Source: Hyphomicrobiales bacterium (lineage in GTDB: Bacteria; Pseudomonadota; Alphaproteobacteria; Rhizobiales; Beijerinckiaceae). Taken from it: a DNA stretch of 64,000 nucleotides. Position numbers and translations under genes: made by a program. Location of the stretch: contig JAIXTM010000005.1 in the NCBI GenBank assembly GCA_027483945.1, forward strand, positions 220,894 through 284,893, written 5' to 3'. Below the pieces are notes generated by a model, which was given only the letters and a program-made list of their open reading frames with translations, was not told where the DNA came from and searched no databases. The first letter of the stretch is position 1; the number at the start of each line of letters is the position of its first letter. This document shows positions 40,229 through 51,072 of the stretch, one piece after another.

Positions 40229-40459
40229 TCAGATATCGAACCAGTAAGCGCCAAGCCTGACCAGCCCGAACACCAAGGCCGCGACAATCGTCGTGTAGAT
40301 CGCTTTGCGCACCAGATCCGGGCGCGAAGGCGCGCCGGGGTCGGTTCCGGCCGGAACATCCCCCGCTTCCGCCTGGCTGCGGACACCGATGGGCAGGATG
40401 GCGAACAGGACCGTCCACCAGATGATGAAATAGAGGGCGAGGCTGCCACCGATCGTCAT
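40229..40459 (-). CDS. DUF1467 family small membrane protein
   Basis: A 76-residue protein with two transmembrane helices: SLALYFIIWWTVLFAILPIG (residues 6-25) and IYTTIVAALVFGLVRLGAYW (about residues 54-73), joined by a hydrophilic loop with EAGDVPAGTDPGAPSRPDLV. This two-helix hairpin with WWTVLFAILP is the DUF1467 pattern, found almost only in alphaproteobacteria beside methylmalonyl-CoA epimerase. It lies 19 bases after mce. Function is unknown. Confidence 0.88.
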   Translation of the reverse strand: MTIGGSLALYFIIWWTVLFAILPIGVRSQAEAGDVPAGTDPGAPSRPDLVRKAIYTTIVAALVFGLVRLGAYWFDI

Positions 40460-40478
40460 GGTTCCGCGGTCCTTCCGA

Positions 40479-40883
40479 TCAGGCCTGTTCGAGCTCCACC
40501 AGCGTCCCGAAGAAATCCTTGGGATGCAGGAAGAGCACCGGCTTGCCGTGGGCGCCGATTCGCGGCTCCCCGTCGCCCAGCACGCGGGCGCCCTCGGCCT
40601 TCAGGCGGTCCCGCGCGGCGACGATGTCGTCGACCTCGTAGCAGACATGGTGGATACCGCCGTCGGCATTGCGCTCCAGGAATTTCGCGATGGGGGAATT
40701 GTCACCCAGCGGCTCCAGCAGCTCGATCTTTGTGTTCGGCAGTTCGACGAAGACCACGGTGACGCCGTGCTCGGGCTGCGGCAGCGGCGCGGAGACCTGG
40801 GCGCCCAGCGTGTCGCGATAGGTCCGGACGCCGGCCTCAAGGCTGCGCACGGCGATGGCGACGTGGTTCAGGCGACCGATCAT
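40479..40883 (-). CDS. mce: Methylmalonyl-CoA epimerase
   Basis: A 134-residue glyoxalase/VOC-fold protein that interconverts the R and S forms of methylmalonyl-CoA in propionate metabolism or the ethylmalonyl-CoA route. Metal ligands are expected at the histidine of LNHVAIAV, the glutamine of PQPEHGVTVVFV, the histidine of GGIHHVCYEVDDI and the glutamate of GTLVELEQA. Length is normal. It is downstream of the RNase J gene, as in many Hyphomicrobiales. Confidence 0.93.
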   Translation of the reverse strand: MIGRLNHVAIAVRSLEAGVRTYRDTLGAQVSAPLPQPEHGVTVVFVELPNTKIELLEPLGDNSPIAKFLERNADGGIHHVCYEVDDIVAARDRLKAEGARVLGDGEPRIGAHGKPVLFLHPKDFFGTLVELEQA

Positions 40884-40934
40884 GGGCGACCTCGCGGAAT
40901 GTCAGTGGCCGCGGGCAGCGCCGCGGTTCCTGTC

Positions 40935-42602
40935 CTATATCCCGACGACGAGGCAGTGGACGACGGGCTTTTTGCCCCAGGCATTCTGCACCACCGAGCG
41001 GACGGCCCGCTCGACCGCGTTCTCGACCGATTCCGGATCCCGCCGCTTGGCCTTCGGCAGGCTGTCCAGCACCTGCTCGACCGTATCGGCGACCAGGTCT
41101 TCGAAAGGCTGGCCCTCCTTGGTGCGGGCCGGCAGGCCCAGCACCGCGATCTCGGTCTCTCCGCCGATCTCGCCGCGGTCGTCGATGGCAACGGCGACCG
41201 AGACGATGCCGGCGAAGGCGAGCCGCCGCCGTTCCGGCACGGGAGAATCGCCCGCGGCGATGAGGAGATTGCCGTCCTTGTAGAGACGGCCCTTCGGGAT
41301 CTCGTCCGCGATGCCGGGATCGCCCGGAGCGATCACGATGAGCTCGCCGTTATGGGCCTTCACGACCTTGGGGATGCCCTTTTCGCGGGCGAATTTCGCG
41401 TGCTCCGCGAGGTGAAGCTCCTCGCCATGCGCCGGGATAAGGATCTGAGGCTTCACCCAGTCGTAGAGCTGCTCCAGCTCGCCGCGCCGCGGATGGCCGG
41501 AGACGTGGACGAGATCGTTCCGGTCGGTCAGCACCTCGATGCCCTGACGCACCAGGCTGTTGATGATGCGCGAGATCGGCTTCTCATTGCCCGGAATGGC
41601 GCGGGAGGAGAAGATCACCCGGTCGCCCGGCGCTAGGGAGATGTCGGGATGCTCGTCCTCGGCGGCGCGGGCCATGGCAGCGCGGGGCTCGCCCTGGGAG
41701 CCCGTCAGCAGCGCGACGACCTTGTCCCGCGGCAGGTACTGGAATGCGTCGGCGCCGCGGAAATCCGGCAGGCCGTCGAGATAACCAAGCTCGCGGGCGA
41801 CATCGACGACGCGTTCCATGGCACGTCCCACGACGACCACCTCGCGGCGGTTGGCGACGGCGGCTTCCGCCACGGAGCGGATGCGGGCGACGTTCGAGGC
41901 GAAGGTGGTCACCGCCACCCTGCCCTTCGATTCGGCGATGAGCCGCGACAAAGTCGCACCCACGTCCTTCTCGCTCGGGCTGATGCCGTCCCGCATGACG
42001 TTGGTGGAATCGCAGATGAGGGCCAGCACGCCCTCTTCGCCCAGCTGCCGGAAGCGGGCCTCGTCGGTGACGTTGCCTGCGCCCGGCGTGGCGTCGATCT
42101 TCCAGTCGCCGGTATGGATCACGAGCCCCGGGGGCGTGCGGATCGCGAGCGCATTCGATTCCGGGATGGAATGGGCGACGGGCACGAATTCCACGTCGAA
42201 CGGCTCCAGCGACACGCGCCCGCCCTGCGGCACGACGTGGAGCGGGATCGGCGGCGCGTTGGCCTCCGAGAGCCTGCGCGTCTGCAAGAGGCCGGCGGCG
42301 AAGGCCGTCATGTAGACCGGGCAGCCGAGGCGCGGCCACAGGTCGACGACCGCGCCGATATGATCTTCGTGGGCGTGCGTCACAATCAGCCCGACGAGAT
42401 CGGCCCGGTGCTTCTCGATGAAGGCGATGTCCGGCATGATGAGGTCGACGCCGGGAATGTCGTCCCCAGCGAAGGCGACACCGCAATCGACCATGAGCCA
42501 TTTGCGCCGGCCGGGCGGGCCGAAGCCGTAGAGCGCGGCGTTCATGCCGATCTCGCCGAGACCGCCGAGCGCTGCGAATACGAGTTCGTCCTGTCGTGCC
42601 AT
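40935..42602 (-). CDS. rnj: Ribonuclease J
   Basis: A 555-residue metallo-beta-lactamase/beta-CASP nuclease with 5' exonuclease and endonuclease activity in RNA decay and rRNA processing. The ATG at 42602 (MARQDELVFAALGGLGEIGM) was chosen because it gives the usual 555-residue family length. The zinc motif is VTHAHEDHIGAV. The beta-CASP domain has ALICDSTNVMRDGISPSEKD, LLTGSQGEPRAAMARAAEDE and VIFSSRAIPGNEKPISRIIN; HVSGHPRRGELEQLYDWVKP and IPAHGEELHLAEHAKFA follow. The C-terminal domain is complete. It is 28 bases after birA. Confidence 0.95.
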   Translation of the reverse strand: MARQDELVFAALGGLGEIGMNAALYGFGPPGRRKWLMVDCGVAFAGDDIPGVDLIMPDIAFIEKHRADLVGLIVTHAHEDHIGAVVDLWPRLGCPVYMTAFAAGLLQTRRLSEANAPPIPLHVVPQGGRVSLEPFDVEFVPVAHSIPESNALAIRTPPGLVIHTGDWKIDATPGAGNVTDEARFRQLGEEGVLALICDSTNVMRDGISPSEKDVGATLSRLIAESKGRVAVTTFASNVARIRSVAEAAVANRREVVVVGRAMERVVDVARELGYLDGLPDFRGADAFQYLPRDKVVALLTGSQGEPRAAMARAAEDEHPDISLAPGDRVIFSSRAIPGNEKPISRIINSLVRQGIEVLTDRNDLVHVSGHPRRGELEQLYDWVKPQILIPAHGEELHLAEHAKFAREKGIPKVVKAHNGELIVIAPGDPGIADEIPKGRLYKDGNLLIAAGDSPVPERRRLAFAGIVSVAVAIDDRGEIGGETEIAVLGLPARTKEGQPFEDLVADTVEQVLDSLPKAKRRDPESVENAVERAVRSVVQNAWGKKPVVHCLVVGI

Positions 42603-42630
42603 GCCTGCCGATATCCTTAAGATGGTGCGC

Positions 42631-43404
42631 TCAGCGCGAGCCGAAGAAGAGGTCTCCGGCATCGATCCGCTCGATCCCGTCCTTGTGAGCCAGTTCGAGC
42701 CGCCCGTCCACATCCAGCCCGCGAAAAACGCCCTGCTTCTCGCCGCCGGGCAGGCGGATCGTGACGTTGCCGCCAAGGCCGTAGGCCCGCGCCAGCCACG
42801 CGTCGCGGATGGGGCCGAAACCGCCCGGCCGGTCCCAGGCGGCAAGGCGTGCGGAAAAGGCATCGGACATGACCGCGAACAGGCGTGACCGATCGAGATC
42901 GGGCGCCAGGCGTGCCAGCGCCGTCGCCGGATAGGGCGTGTCGTCGGGCGCCGCCGCGACATTGACGCCGATGCCGGTGACGACGCCGAAGCCACCGCCC
43001 GGCAATTGCAGGCCTTCCAGCAACAGCCCCGCGACCTTGGCGCCGTCCAGCAGCAGGTCGTTGGGCCATTTCAGGGCCAGCCGCTCGGCGCCGATGCCGG
43101 TCAGCTGGTCGACGGCGTCATACAGGGCGAGCCCGGCGACGAAGCCGAGCTGGGGAGCGATCCGCGGCTCGCAGGGCGCGACGAGGAGCAGGCTGGCGTG
43201 GAGATTGCCGGCGGGGGACGTCCAGGACCGGCCGTGCCGCCCTCGCCCCGCGGTCTGCACCGCGCCGACGACCCAGAGGCGGCCAGGATCGCCGGCCTCG
43301 GCGCTCAGGCGCGCCTCGTCGTTGGTGGACGGCGTCGTGTCCAGCGATCGGAGCCGGAAGCCCTCGGCGGCGGCGCGGGCGCCGAGCCTGACCTCCTGCC
43401 CCAT
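42631..43404 (-). CDS. birA: Biotin--[acetyl-CoA-carboxylase] ligase
   Basis: A 257-residue biotin protein ligase that attaches biotin to BCCP of acetyl-CoA carboxylase and other carboxylases. Motifs: LDTTPSTNDEARL, the biotinyl-AMP loop QTAGRGRHGRSWTSPAGNLH, LKWPNDLLLDGAKVAGLLLE and GIGVNVAAAPDDTPYPATAL. The N-terminal helix-turn-helix of E. coli BirA is missing, so it is a monofunctional ligase, not a repressor. It is ten bases after nuoN, an arrangement common in alphaproteobacteria. Confidence 0.94.
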   Translation of the reverse strand: MGQEVRLGARAAAEGFRLRSLDTTPSTNDEARLSAEAGDPGRLWVVGAVQTAGRGRHGRSWTSPAGNLHASLLLVAPCEPRIAPQLGFVAGLALYDAVDQLTGIGAERLALKWPNDLLLDGAKVAGLLLEGLQLPGGGFGVVTGIGVNVAAAPDDTPYPATALARLAPDLDRSRLFAVMSDAFSARLAAWDRPGGFGPIRDAWLARAYGLGGNVTIRLPGGEKQGVFRGLDVDGRLELAHKDGIERIDAGDLFFGSR

Positions 43405-43414
43405 CGGCCCGGCG

Positions 43415-44854
43415 TCAGAACAGGGAGCGCGCGGCCGCGTTGGCGGCCGACACGAGCGGCGCAGGCGCGAGCCAGAAGAAGAGGATCGCGGCCGTGGAGA
43501 CGCCGATCACCGCCTTCAGCGTCGGCGTCAGCGGCGAGAAGCTCTCGGCCGGTTCGTCGAAGAACATGATCTTGACGATGCGCAGGTAGTAATAGGCGCT
43601 GACCACGCTCGTCACGACGCCGATGACCGCGAGCGCGAACAGCTTGGCCTCGATGGCGGCGGCGAAGACGTAGAACTTGGCGAAGAAGCCGGCGAGCGGC
43701 GGGATGCCGGTCAGCGAGAACAGGATCGCGCCGAACGCATAGGCCATGAAGGGCTGGGTCCGCGACAGGCCGGCGAGATCGTCGATCGTCTCGACATAGG
43801 TGTCGCCCCGGCGCATGCCGAGGATGATCGCGAACGTGCCGAGCGTCATGACGACGTAGATCGCCATGTAGATGATGACGCCGTTGACGCCCTGCGCGGA
43901 GCCGGCCGCCAGGCCCACCAGCGCAAAGCCCACGTGGCCGATGGAGGAATAGGCCATCAGGCGCTTGATGTTGCGCTGGCCGATGGCCGCGAAGGCGCCG
44001 AGCGCCATGGAGGCGATGGAGACGAAGACGACGATCTGGCGCCAGTCCCCGATGATGCCCGGGAAGGCGACGATGAAGACGCGCACCATCATCGCCATGG
44101 CTGCCACCTTGGGCGCGGAGGCGAAGAAGGTCGTCACCGGAGTCGGTGCGCCCTCGTAGACGTCCGGCGTCCACATGTGGAACGGCACGGCCGAGATCTT
44201 GAAGGCCAGGCCGGCGGAGACGAAGACGAGCCCGAGGATGACGCCAAGGCCGCTCTGGCCCTTCAACGCGGCGGCGATGCCTGGGAAGGACACGGTGCCG
44301 GCGAAGCCGTAGACCAGCGAGGCGCCGTAGAGCAGCATGCCCGACGACAGCGCACCGAGGACGAAATACTTCAGGCCGGCTTCGCTGGACCGGACGTTGT
44401 CGCGGTGGATGGCGGCGATGACGTAGGCGGCGAGCGACTGGAGCTCGAGCCCCAGATAGAGCGCGATGAGATCGTTCGCCGAAATCATCATCATCATGCC
44501 AAGTGTCGCCAGCACGATGAGGATCGGGTACTCGAACCGCGTCAGGTTCTCGCGGCGCAAGTAATCGACCGAGAGCAGGAGCGCCACCGCCGAGCCCAGA
44601 AGCGCGATCGCCTTCATGATCCGGGCGAAGCCGTCGACGACGAAGCTGTCGCCGAAGACGAGCACCTTGCCGGCCGGCTGGGTGACCAGGGCTGCCGCCG
44701 CGAGCGCCAGCGTCACGAAGGCCAGGCCATTGACCAGCCCGTAGGACTTCTCGCCGCGAAGCGCACCGACCAGGACGAGGACCAGGGCCCCGACGGCCAT
44801 GACGAGTTCCGGAAGGACCGGGCCGAGGGCGGGCATCACGAAAGGCGCGTTCAT
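43415..44854 (-). CDS. nuoN: NADH-quinone oxidoreductase subunit N
   Basis: A 479-residue antiporter-like membrane subunit of complex I, with about 14 transmembrane helices. The proton-channel core includes [60 protein letters not shown] (the conserved lysine and the TM7 region) and [20 protein letters not shown]. It ends [14 protein letters not shown]. It is the last nuo gene, with birA ten bases downstream. Confidence 0.96.
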   Translation of the reverse strand: MNAPFVMPALGPVLPELVMAVGALVLVLVGALRGEKSYGLVNGLAFVTLALAAAALVTQPAGKVLVFGDSFVVDGFARIMKAIALLGSAVALLLSVDYLRRENLTRFEYPILIVLATLGMMMMISANDLIALYLGLELQSLAAYVIAAIHRDNVRSSEAGLKYFVLGALSSGMLLYGASLVYGFAGTVSFPGIAAALKGQSGLGVILGLVFVSAGLAFKISAVPFHMWTPDVYEGAPTPVTTFFASAPKVAAMAMMVRVFIVAFPGIIGDWRQIVVFVSIASMALGAFAAIGQRNIKRLMAYSSIGHVGFALVGLAAGSAQGVNGVIIYMAIYVVMTLGTFAIILGMRRGDTYVETIDDLAGLSRTQPFMAYAFGAILFSLTGIPPLAGFFAKFYVFAAAIEAKLFALAVIGVVTSVVSAYYYLRIVKIMFFDEPAESFSPLTPTLKAVIGVSTAAILFFWLAPAPLVSAANAAARSLF

Positions 44855-44867
44855 CGGTTCCAGTGCC

Positions 44868-46379
44868 TCACTGCACCATGAGGGCGGCGGTCTTGGCCGC
44901 GCCGAACACCGCCTGGGTCGAGGCGATGAGAGCGTTGGTGGGAGCGGCGAACGCGTCCAGGATTGGGCCCGGGCGCACGCCGTAATAGATGGTCAGGACG
45001 ACCAGCGGGGCGAGCGTGATCATCTCGCGCCGGTTGAGGTCCTGCATGGTCTTCAGGCTGTCCTTCACCAGCTCGCCGAACACGACCCGGCGATAGAGCC
45101 AGAGCGCGTAGGCGGCCGAGAGGATGACGCCGGACGTGGCGATGAAGGCGACCCACGGATTGGCGCGGAAGGCCCCCATCAGCGTCAGGAACTCGCCGAC
45201 GAAACCCGACGTGCCGGGCAGGCCGACATTGGCCATGGTGAAGACCATAAACGTGACGGCATAAAGCGGCATGCGGTTCACGAGCCCGCCATAGGCCGCG
45301 ATCTCGCGGGTGTGCAGCCGGTCATAGACCACGCCGACGCACAGGAAGAGCGCGCCGGAGACGATGCCGTGGGATACCATCTGGAACATGGCGCCCTGGA
45401 TGCCCTGTTCGGTCATCGTGAAGAGGCCCATCGTCACGAAGCCCATATGGGCGACCGACGAATAGGCGATCAGCTTCTTGATGTCCTCCTGCATCAGCGC
45501 GACCAGCGACGTGTACACGATCGCGATCACCGACATGGCGTAGACGAGCGGCGCGAAATAGAGCGACGCGTCGGGGAACATGGGCAGCGAGAAGCGGATG
45601 AAGCCGTAGCCGCCCATCTTCAGGAGGATGCCGGCCAGGATGACGGAGCCCGCCGTCGGCGCCTCCACGTGGGCGTCGGGCAGCCAGGTATGGACCGGCC
45701 ACATCGGCATCTTCACCGCGAAGGAGGCGAAGAAGGCGAGCCAGAGCCAGGTCTGCATCGCGGGGGCGAACTTGTGCTGCAGCAGCGCCGCGATGTCGGT
45801 CGTGCCGGCGTCCCAGTACATCGCCATGATGGCCAGCAGCATCAGCACCGAGCCGAGCAGCGTGTACAGGAAGAACTTGAACGAGGCGTAGATGCGCCTT
45901 TTGCCGCCCCAGATGCCGATGATGAGGAACATCGGGATCAGGCCGGCCTCGAACATCAGGTAGAACAGGACGAGGTCGAGAGCGACGAAGACGCCGATCA
46001 TCGTCGCTTCCAGGATGAGGAAGCAGACGAGATATTCCTTCAGCCGATTCTCGATCGAGGTCCACGAGGCGAGGATGCAGAACGGCATCAGGAAGGCCGT
46101 CAGCACGACGAAGGGCAGCGAGAAGCCGTCGACGCCGAGCTTGAAGCGGATCGTGTCCGCGAGCCAGGCATGCGTCTCCACCAGTTGGAAGGCCGGATTG
46201 GCGATGTCGAAGCGCGACCAGGCCACCAGCGAGAGGAGGAAGGTCGCGACCGTCGTCGCCAGGGCTGCCCAGAGCGCGTTGGAGCGCACGGCGGGGCTGT
46301 CGCCGCGCAAGGCCAGGATGAAGGCCGCGCCGACGAGCGGGAGGACGAGGAGCCCGGAAAGGATGCCGAAGCCGAACAT
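44868..46379 (-). CDS. nuoM: NADH-quinone oxidoreductase subunit M
   Basis: A 503-residue antiporter-like complex I subunit. The ATG at 46379 ([20 protein letters not shown]) overlaps the nuoL stop by one base; a TTG one codon upstream is less likely. Core motifs: [20 protein letters not shown] with the conserved glutamate, [40 protein letters not shown] and [20 protein letters not shown]. Length and helix pattern are normal. It contributes one of the proton channels of the membrane arm. Confidence 0.96.
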   Translation of the reverse strand: MFGFGILSGLLVLPLVGAAFILALRGDSPAVRSNALWAALATTVATFLLSLVAWSRFDIANPAFQLVETHAWLADTIRFKLGVDGFSLPFVVLTAFLMPFCILASWTSIENRLKEYLVCFLILEATMIGVFVALDLVLFYLMFEAGLIPMFLIIGIWGGKRRIYASFKFFLYTLLGSVLMLLAIMAMYWDAGTTDIAALLQHKFAPAMQTWLWLAFFASFAVKMPMWPVHTWLPDAHVEAPTAGSVILAGILLKMGGYGFIRFSLPMFPDASLYFAPLVYAMSVIAIVYTSLVALMQEDIKKLIAYSSVAHMGFVTMGLFTMTEQGIQGAMFQMVSHGIVSGALFLCVGVVYDRLHTREIAAYGGLVNRMPLYAVTFMVFTMANVGLPGTSGFVGEFLTLMGAFRANPWVAFIATSGVILSAAYALWLYRRVVFGELVKDSLKTMQDLNRREMITLAPLVVLTIYYGVRPGPILDAFAAPTNALIASTQAVFGAAKTAALMVQ

Positions 46380-48439
46380 CAATGCGCTCCCCCGCGCAGC
46401 AGGTACCAGGTGACGAGGGCCGCGACGCCGATCAGCATCGCGAAAGCGTAGTGGTAGACGAAGCCGGTCTGGACCCGGACCACGCGGTTGGTGATGTCCA
46501 CCACCCGGGCCGAGATGCCGTCAGGCCCAAGCCCGTCGATGATCCGCCCGTCGCCGGTCTTCCAGAGGAAGCGGCCGAGCCACTTGGAGGGCCGCACGAA
46601 CAGGAAGTCGTAGAGCTCGTCGAAGTACCACTTGTTGAGCAGGAACCGGTAGAGCAGCGGGTTCGCCTCGGCGAGGCGGCGCGGCGTCGCCGGATTCACG
46701 ATGTACATGTAGAAGGCCAGCGCGAAGCCGAGCGCCATCATCACGAACGGCGACCAGACGACCCATTTCGGCACGGCGTGCAGGTCGTTCAGTATCGTGT
46801 TGCCTGCCCCGGTGAAGAGCGAGCCCTTCCAGAACGCGTCGTAGGAATGGCCGATGAAGGCCTCCTTGAAGGCGAAGCCTGCGGCGACGGCGCCGATGGC
46901 GAGCAGTCCCAGCGGGATCAGCATGACCAGCGGGCTCTCGTGCGGCGCATGGTGGCCGTGGCCATGCCCGTGGGCGTGATCGTCATGGTGATGCGGCGCG
47001 GCGGAAGCCGGCTCGGCATCGTGGCCGTGGCCGCCATGCGCGGCGGTGCCGGCATGGTCCACGCCCTCATGCAGCGAATGGGCGTCGGCGCCCCAGCGGG
47101 CCTTGCCCTCGAAGGTCAGGAAATAGAGCCGCCAGGAATAGAACGAGGTCATGAACGCGGCGATGACCGTCGCCAGGAAGGCGTAGGCGTGGGCCGGGTT
47201 CTTGGAGGCGTAGGCCGCCTCGATGATCGCGTCCTTGGAGAAATAGCCGGCTGTGAACGGAAAGCCCGTCAGCGCCAGCGTGCCGATGGCCATCACCGCA
47301 GCGGTGAACGGGATGTGCTTGCGCAGCCCGCCCATGTTCCGGATGTCCTGCTCGTGGTGCATCGCGTGGATGACCGAGCCGGCGCCGAGGAACAGCAGCG
47401 CCTTGAAGAAGGCGTGGGTGAAGAGGTGGAAGATGCCGGCCGAGTACGCGCCCACCCCCAGGCCCACGAACATGTAGCCGAGCTGCGAGCAGGTCGAGTA
47501 CGCGATGACGCGCTTGATGTCGTTCTGGACGAGGCCGATCGTCGCCGCGAAGAAGGCGGTGGTCGCGCCGATGGCGGTGACGACGATCAGGGCCGTCGGC
47601 GCCATCTCGAAGACCGGCGACAGCCGGGCGACCATGAAGACGCCCGCGGTCACCATCGTGGCGGCGTGGATCAGGGCGGAGACCGGGGTGGGCCCCTCCA
47701 TCGCGTCCGGCAGCCAGGTGTGGAGCAGAAACTGCGCCGACTTGCCCATGGCGCCCATGAAGAGCAGCAGCGCCGCGAGCGTGAGCGCATGCCAGTCATG
47801 GCCCAGGAAGCGGAACGTCGCCTCGCCGAGGCCGCCGACCTTGGCGAAGATCGCGTCATAGGCGACCGAGCCCGTCAGCACGAAGACGAGGAAGATGCCG
47901 AGCGCGAAGCCGAAATCGCCGACGCGGTTGACGACGAACGCCTTGATCGCCGCCGCGTTCGCGCTCTCCTTCTGGTACCAGAAGCCGATGAGAAGGTAGG
48001 AGGCGAGGCCGACGCCTTCCCAGCCGAAGAACATCTGGACGAGGTTGTCCGACGTCACCAGCATCAGCATGGCGAAGGTGAAGAGCGACAGATACGCGAA
48101 GAAACGCGGCCGGGCCGGATCCTCGTGCATGTAGCCGATGGAATAGAGGTGAACGAGCGCGGAGACGCTGTTCACCACGACCAGCATGACGACGGTGAGC
48201 GTGTCGATCCGCAGCGCCCAGTCGACCGAGAGCGCGCCCGACGTCATCCAGTTCATCAGCTGGACGCGCGTCGCGCCCGTGCCGAAACCAACCTGGAAGA
48301 AGGCGACCCAGGACAGGAGCGCCGAGACGACCAGCAGGCCCGTAGTGACAACCTCGCTGGCCCGGGCGCCGATGATGCGCCCGAAGCAGCCGGCGATCAG
48401 GAAGCCGACGAGCGGAAGGAAGACGATCGCGTGATACAT
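46379..48439 (-). CDS. nuoL: NADH-quinone oxidoreductase subunit L with His-rich loop
   Basis: A 686-residue distal antiporter subunit of complex I, including the long lateral helix at the C-terminus. Typical motifs: [79 protein letters not shown] and [20 protein letters not shown]. Between helices, at about residues 450-500, is an unusual histidine-rich insertion ([26 protein letters not shown]). The insertion makes it longer than the E. coli protein (613). The rest of the subunit appears intact. Confidence 0.96.
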   Translation of the reverse strand: MYHAIVFLPLVGFLIAGCFGRIIGARASEVVTTGLLVVSALLSWVAFFQVGFGTGATRVQLMNWMTSGALSVDWALRIDTLTVVMLVVVNSVSALVHLYSIGYMHEDPARPRFFAYLSLFTFAMLMLVTSDNLVQMFFGWEGVGLASYLLIGFWYQKESANAAAIKAFVVNRVGDFGFALGIFLVFVLTGSVAYDAIFAKVGGLGEATFRFLGHDWHALTLAALLLFMGAMGKSAQFLLHTWLPDAMEGPTPVSALIHAATMVTAGVFMVARLSPVFEMAPTALIVVTAIGATTAFFAATIGLVQNDIKRVIAYSTCSQLGYMFVGLGVGAYSAGIFHLFTHAFFKALLFLGAGSVIHAMHHEQDIRNMGGLRKHIPFTAAVMAIGTLALTGFPFTAGYFSKDAIIEAAYASKNPAHAYAFLATVIAAFMTSFYSWRLYFLTFEGKARWGADAHSLHEGVDHAGTAAHGGHGHDAEPASAAPHHHDDHAHGHGHGHHAPHESPLVMLIPLGLLAIGAVAAGFAFKEAFIGHSYDAFWKGSLFTGAGNTILNDLHAVPKWVVWSPFVMMALGFALAFYMYIVNPATPRRLAEANPLLYRFLLNKWYFDELYDFLFVRPSKWLGRFLWKTGDGRIIDGLGPDGISARVVDITNRVVRVQTGFVYHYAFAMLIGVAALVTWYLLRGGAH

Positions 48440-48446
48440 CGCCGCC

Positions 48447-48755
48447 TCAGCCCTTCATCATGTTGATGTCGTCCACGGCGATGGTGCCGCGGTTGCGGAA
48501 ATAGACGACGAGGATCGCAAGGCCGATGGCCGCCTCGGCGGCCGCCACGGTCAGCACGAGGAGCGCGAAGACCTGGCCGGTGATGTCGTTCAGGTGCGTG
48601 GAGAACGCGACCAGGTTGATGTTGACCGCGAGCAGGATGAGCTCGATCGACATCATGATGACGATGACGTTCTTGCGGTTGATGAAGATGCCCAGCACGC
48701 CCAGCGTGAAGAGGATCGCCGCGACGACGAGATAATGGGTGAGCCCGACCGCCAT
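48447..48755 (-). CDS. nuoK: NADH-quinone oxidoreductase subunit K
   Basis: A 102-residue three-helix membrane subunit of complex I. Characteristic sequence: [40 protein letters not shown] with the conserved glutamate for proton transfer, and [20 protein letters not shown] with a second glutamate in [12 protein letters not shown]. Length is standard. It lies between nuoJ and nuoL with short gaps. Confidence 0.97.
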   Translation of the reverse strand: MAVGLTHYLVVAAILFTLGVLGIFINRKNVIVIMMSIELILLAVNINLVAFSTHLNDITGQVFALLVLTVAAAEAAIGLAILVVYFRNRGTIAVDDINMMKG

Positions 48756-48771
48756 GTGAGTGCCCTCCCCT

Positions 48772-49392
48772 TCAGCCTTCCAGCCCGGCGCCGGAGGCGA
48801 CCTTGCGGACCTCCATCGCCGTCGCCTTCGTGCGCGCCACCTGGGCGCTAATGTCCTGGCGCTTCACCCCGGTCCGCTCGCGCAACGTCAGCACGATGGC
48901 GCCGATCATGGCGACCAGCAGGATCAGGCCCGCGGCCTGGAAGAAGTAGATGTAGCGGGTGTAGAGCACCTGCCCGATCGCCTCGGTGTTGGAGATCGTC
49001 GGCGCCGTCGCGGCGCCGGCCGCGGGCGCCCGGATCAGCTCCGGCGACAGCGTCCAGGTGCCGACCACCAGGATGAGCTCCACGAGCAGCGCGATGCCGA
49101 CCATGGCGCCAACGGGCAGGTAATTGATGAAGCCCTGGCGCAGCTCGGCGAAGTCCACGTCCAGCATCATGACGACGAACAGGAACAGGACCGCCACCGC
49201 GCCGACATAGACGACGACCAGGATCATCGCGAGGAATTCGGCGCCCATCAGCAGGAAGAGGCCCGCCGCGTTCACGAAGGCGAGGATCAGGAACAACACG
49301 GAATAGACCGGGTTCCGCGACACCACGACCATGAAGGCCGAGGCCACGGCCACGGCCGAGAACAGATAGAAGAAGGCGGCGACGGCGCTCAT
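48772..49392 (-). CDS. nuoJ: NADH-quinone oxidoreductase subunit J
   Basis: A 206-residue membrane subunit with five helices. The ATG at 49392 ([20 protein letters not shown]) is the family start; a longer frame would overlap the nuoI region. The hallmark third helix with pi-bulge reads [20 protein letters not shown], followed by [16 protein letters not shown]. The C-terminal tail after [10 protein letters not shown] is polar and moderately long, as in other alphaproteobacteria. Confidence 0.95.
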   Translation of the reverse strand: MSAVAAFFYLFSAVAVASAFMVVVSRNPVYSVLFLILAFVNAAGLFLLMGAEFLAMILVVVYVGAVAVLFLFVVMMLDVDFAELRQGFINYLPVGAMVGIALLVELILVVGTWTLSPELIRAPAAGAATAPTISNTEAIGQVLYTRYIYFFQAAGLILLVAMIGAIVLTLRERTGVKRQDISAQVARTKATAMEVRKVASGAGLEG

Positions 49393-49514
49393 CGTTCGCG
49401 GTCCCTCCCCGCCTCCGGGCGGGTTCGGTTGGTGCGGCCCGGATTCAGGGGACGCGGGGGTGTCTATAGCAGCGATTCCCGGGCCGACAACCCGGCGGGA
49501 ACGCCGTCGAAACG

Positions 49515-50003
49515 TCAGCGATAAGGCGCGTCCGACCGGATGTTGCGGGCGATCTCGCGCTCCCAGCGCGCCCCGTTCTCCAGCAGGCGGTCCTTGTCGT
49601 AGAGAAGCTCCTCGCGGGTCTCGACCGCGAATTCCAGGTTCGGTCCCTCGACGATGGCATCGACCGGGCACGCCTCCTGACAGAGGCCGCAATAGATGCA
49701 CTTCACCATGTCGATGTCGTAGCGCGTGGTGCGGCGGGTGCCGTCGTTCCGGCGCGGGCCGGCCTCGATGGTGATCGCCTGCGCCGGGCACACGGCCTCG
49801 CACAGCTTGCACGCGATGCAGCGCTCCTCGCCGTTGGGATAACGGCGCAGGGCGTGCTCGCCCCGGAAGCGCGGCGACAGCTCGTTGCGCTCGAAGGGGT
49901 AGTTGATCGTCGCCTTGGGCTTGAAGAAATACCGCATCGACAGCGCGAACGCCGACACGAACTCCTTCAGGAGAAGCGACCTGGCAGCCTGACCGAGCTT
50001 CAT
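49515..50003 (-). CDS. nuoI: NADH-quinone oxidoreductase subunit I
   Basis: A 162-residue ferredoxin-like subunit carrying clusters N6a and N6b. The ATG at 50003 ([20 protein letters not shown]) matches family N-termini. The two 4Fe-4S motifs are [18 protein letters not shown] and [37 protein letters not shown] precedes them. Length is standard. A 122-bp gap to nuoJ is the largest inside the nuo block; no ORF is seen in it. Confidence 0.97.
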   Translation of the reverse strand: MKLGQAARSLLLKEFVSAFALSMRYFFKPKATINYPFERNELSPRFRGEHALRRYPNGEERCIACKLCEAVCPAQAITIEAGPRRNDGTRRTTRYDIDMVKCIYCGLCQEACPVDAIVEGPNLEFAVETREELLYDKDRLLENGARWEREIARNIRSDAPYR

Positions 50004-50019
50004 GACACCATCCGATCCA

Positions 50020-51057
50020 TCAGGGCGCCCAACCCATGATCTGCAGCACCGCGGCGACGACGACCACGCAGGCCAGCGACAGCGGCAGGAAGACCTTCCA
50101 GCCAAGGCGCATGAGCTGGTCGTAGCGGTAGCGGGGCACGAAGGCCTTCACCATGGCGAACATGAAGAAGACTAGGCACAGCTTCAGCACGAACCAGACG
50201 ACGCCCGGCACCCAGGTGAAGGGCGGCAGCGCGATCGGCGCCGTCCAGCCCCCGAGGAACAGGATCGTCGTCAGCGCGCACATCGTGACGATGGCGACGT
50301 ATTCGCCGAGCATGAACAGCAGGTACGGCGTGGACGCGTATTCCACCATGTAGCCGGCGACCAGCTCCGATTCCGCCTCCGGGAGGTCGAAAGGCGGGCG
50401 GTTCGTCTCGGCCATCGCCGAGATGAAGAACACGACGAACATCGGGAAGAGCGGCAGCCAGAACCAGTTCAGGAAGGTCAGCCAGGGCAGCCCGATGAGG
50501 TGTGCCAGACCCCTCGTCTCCTGCGCCGCGACGATCGCGGTGAGGTTCAGCGAGCCGACGCAGAGCAGCACCGTGATGATCACGAAGCCGATCGAGACCT
50601 CGTAGGACACCATCTGCGCCGCCGAGCGCAGGGCGCCGAGGAACGGGTACTTCGAGTTGGAGGCCCAGCCGCCGATGATGATGCCGTATACGCCCAGCGA
50701 AGAGATCGCGAAGATGTAGAGGATGCCGACATTGATGTCGGCGATGGCCCAGCCGGCCGAGACCGGGATCACCGCCCAGGCCGAGAGGGCGAGCGTGCAG
50801 GTGATGAGCGGAGCCAGCAGGAAAAGGCCCTTGTTGGCGCCGGCCGGGATGACCGGCTCCTTCAGCACGAACTTCAACAGGTCCGCGAAGCTCTGCAGAA
50901 GGCCCCAGGGACCCACGACGTTCGGGCCGCGGCGCAGCTGCACCGCCGCCCAGATCTTCCGGTCGGCGTAGAGCAGGTAGGCGATCATGACGAGCAGGGC
51001 GACGAGCAGAAGCAGGCTCTTGCCCAGGATGATCGCGAGGTTGATCAGGAGATCCAT
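50020..51057 (-). CDS. nuoH: NADH-quinone oxidoreductase subunit H
   Basis: A 345-residue membrane subunit forming the quinone-binding site at the junction of the two arms. Motifs: [40 protein letters not shown], the quinone-site loop [20 protein letters not shown] with its row of acidic residues, and [20 protein letters not shown]. Eight or nine transmembrane helices are present. Length is normal. Confidence 0.97.
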   Translation of the reverse strand: MDLLINLAIILGKSLLLLVALLVMIAYLLYADRKIWAAVQLRRGPNVVGPWGLLQSFADLLKFVLKEPVIPAGANKGLFLLAPLITCTLALSAWAVIPVSAGWAIADINVGILYIFAISSLGVYGIIIGGWASNSKYPFLGALRSAAQMVSYEVSIGFVIITVLLCVGSLNLTAIVAAQETRGLAHLIGLPWLTFLNWFWLPLFPMFVVFFISAMAETNRPPFDLPEAESELVAGYMVEYASTPYLLFMLGEYVAIVTMCALTTILFLGGWTAPIALPPFTWVPGVVWFVLKLCLVFFMFAMVKAFVPRYRYDQLMRLGWKVFLPLSLACVVVVAAVLQIMGWAP

Positions 51058-51072
51058 GCGCGCCGGGGCCCC

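Noticed and set aside
40038..40247. TTG-initiated 69-residue plus-strand frame over the proS-DUF1467 gap
   Set aside because: It reads through the strong terminator and into the antisense of the DUF1467 gene, has no good start context and atypical codon use.
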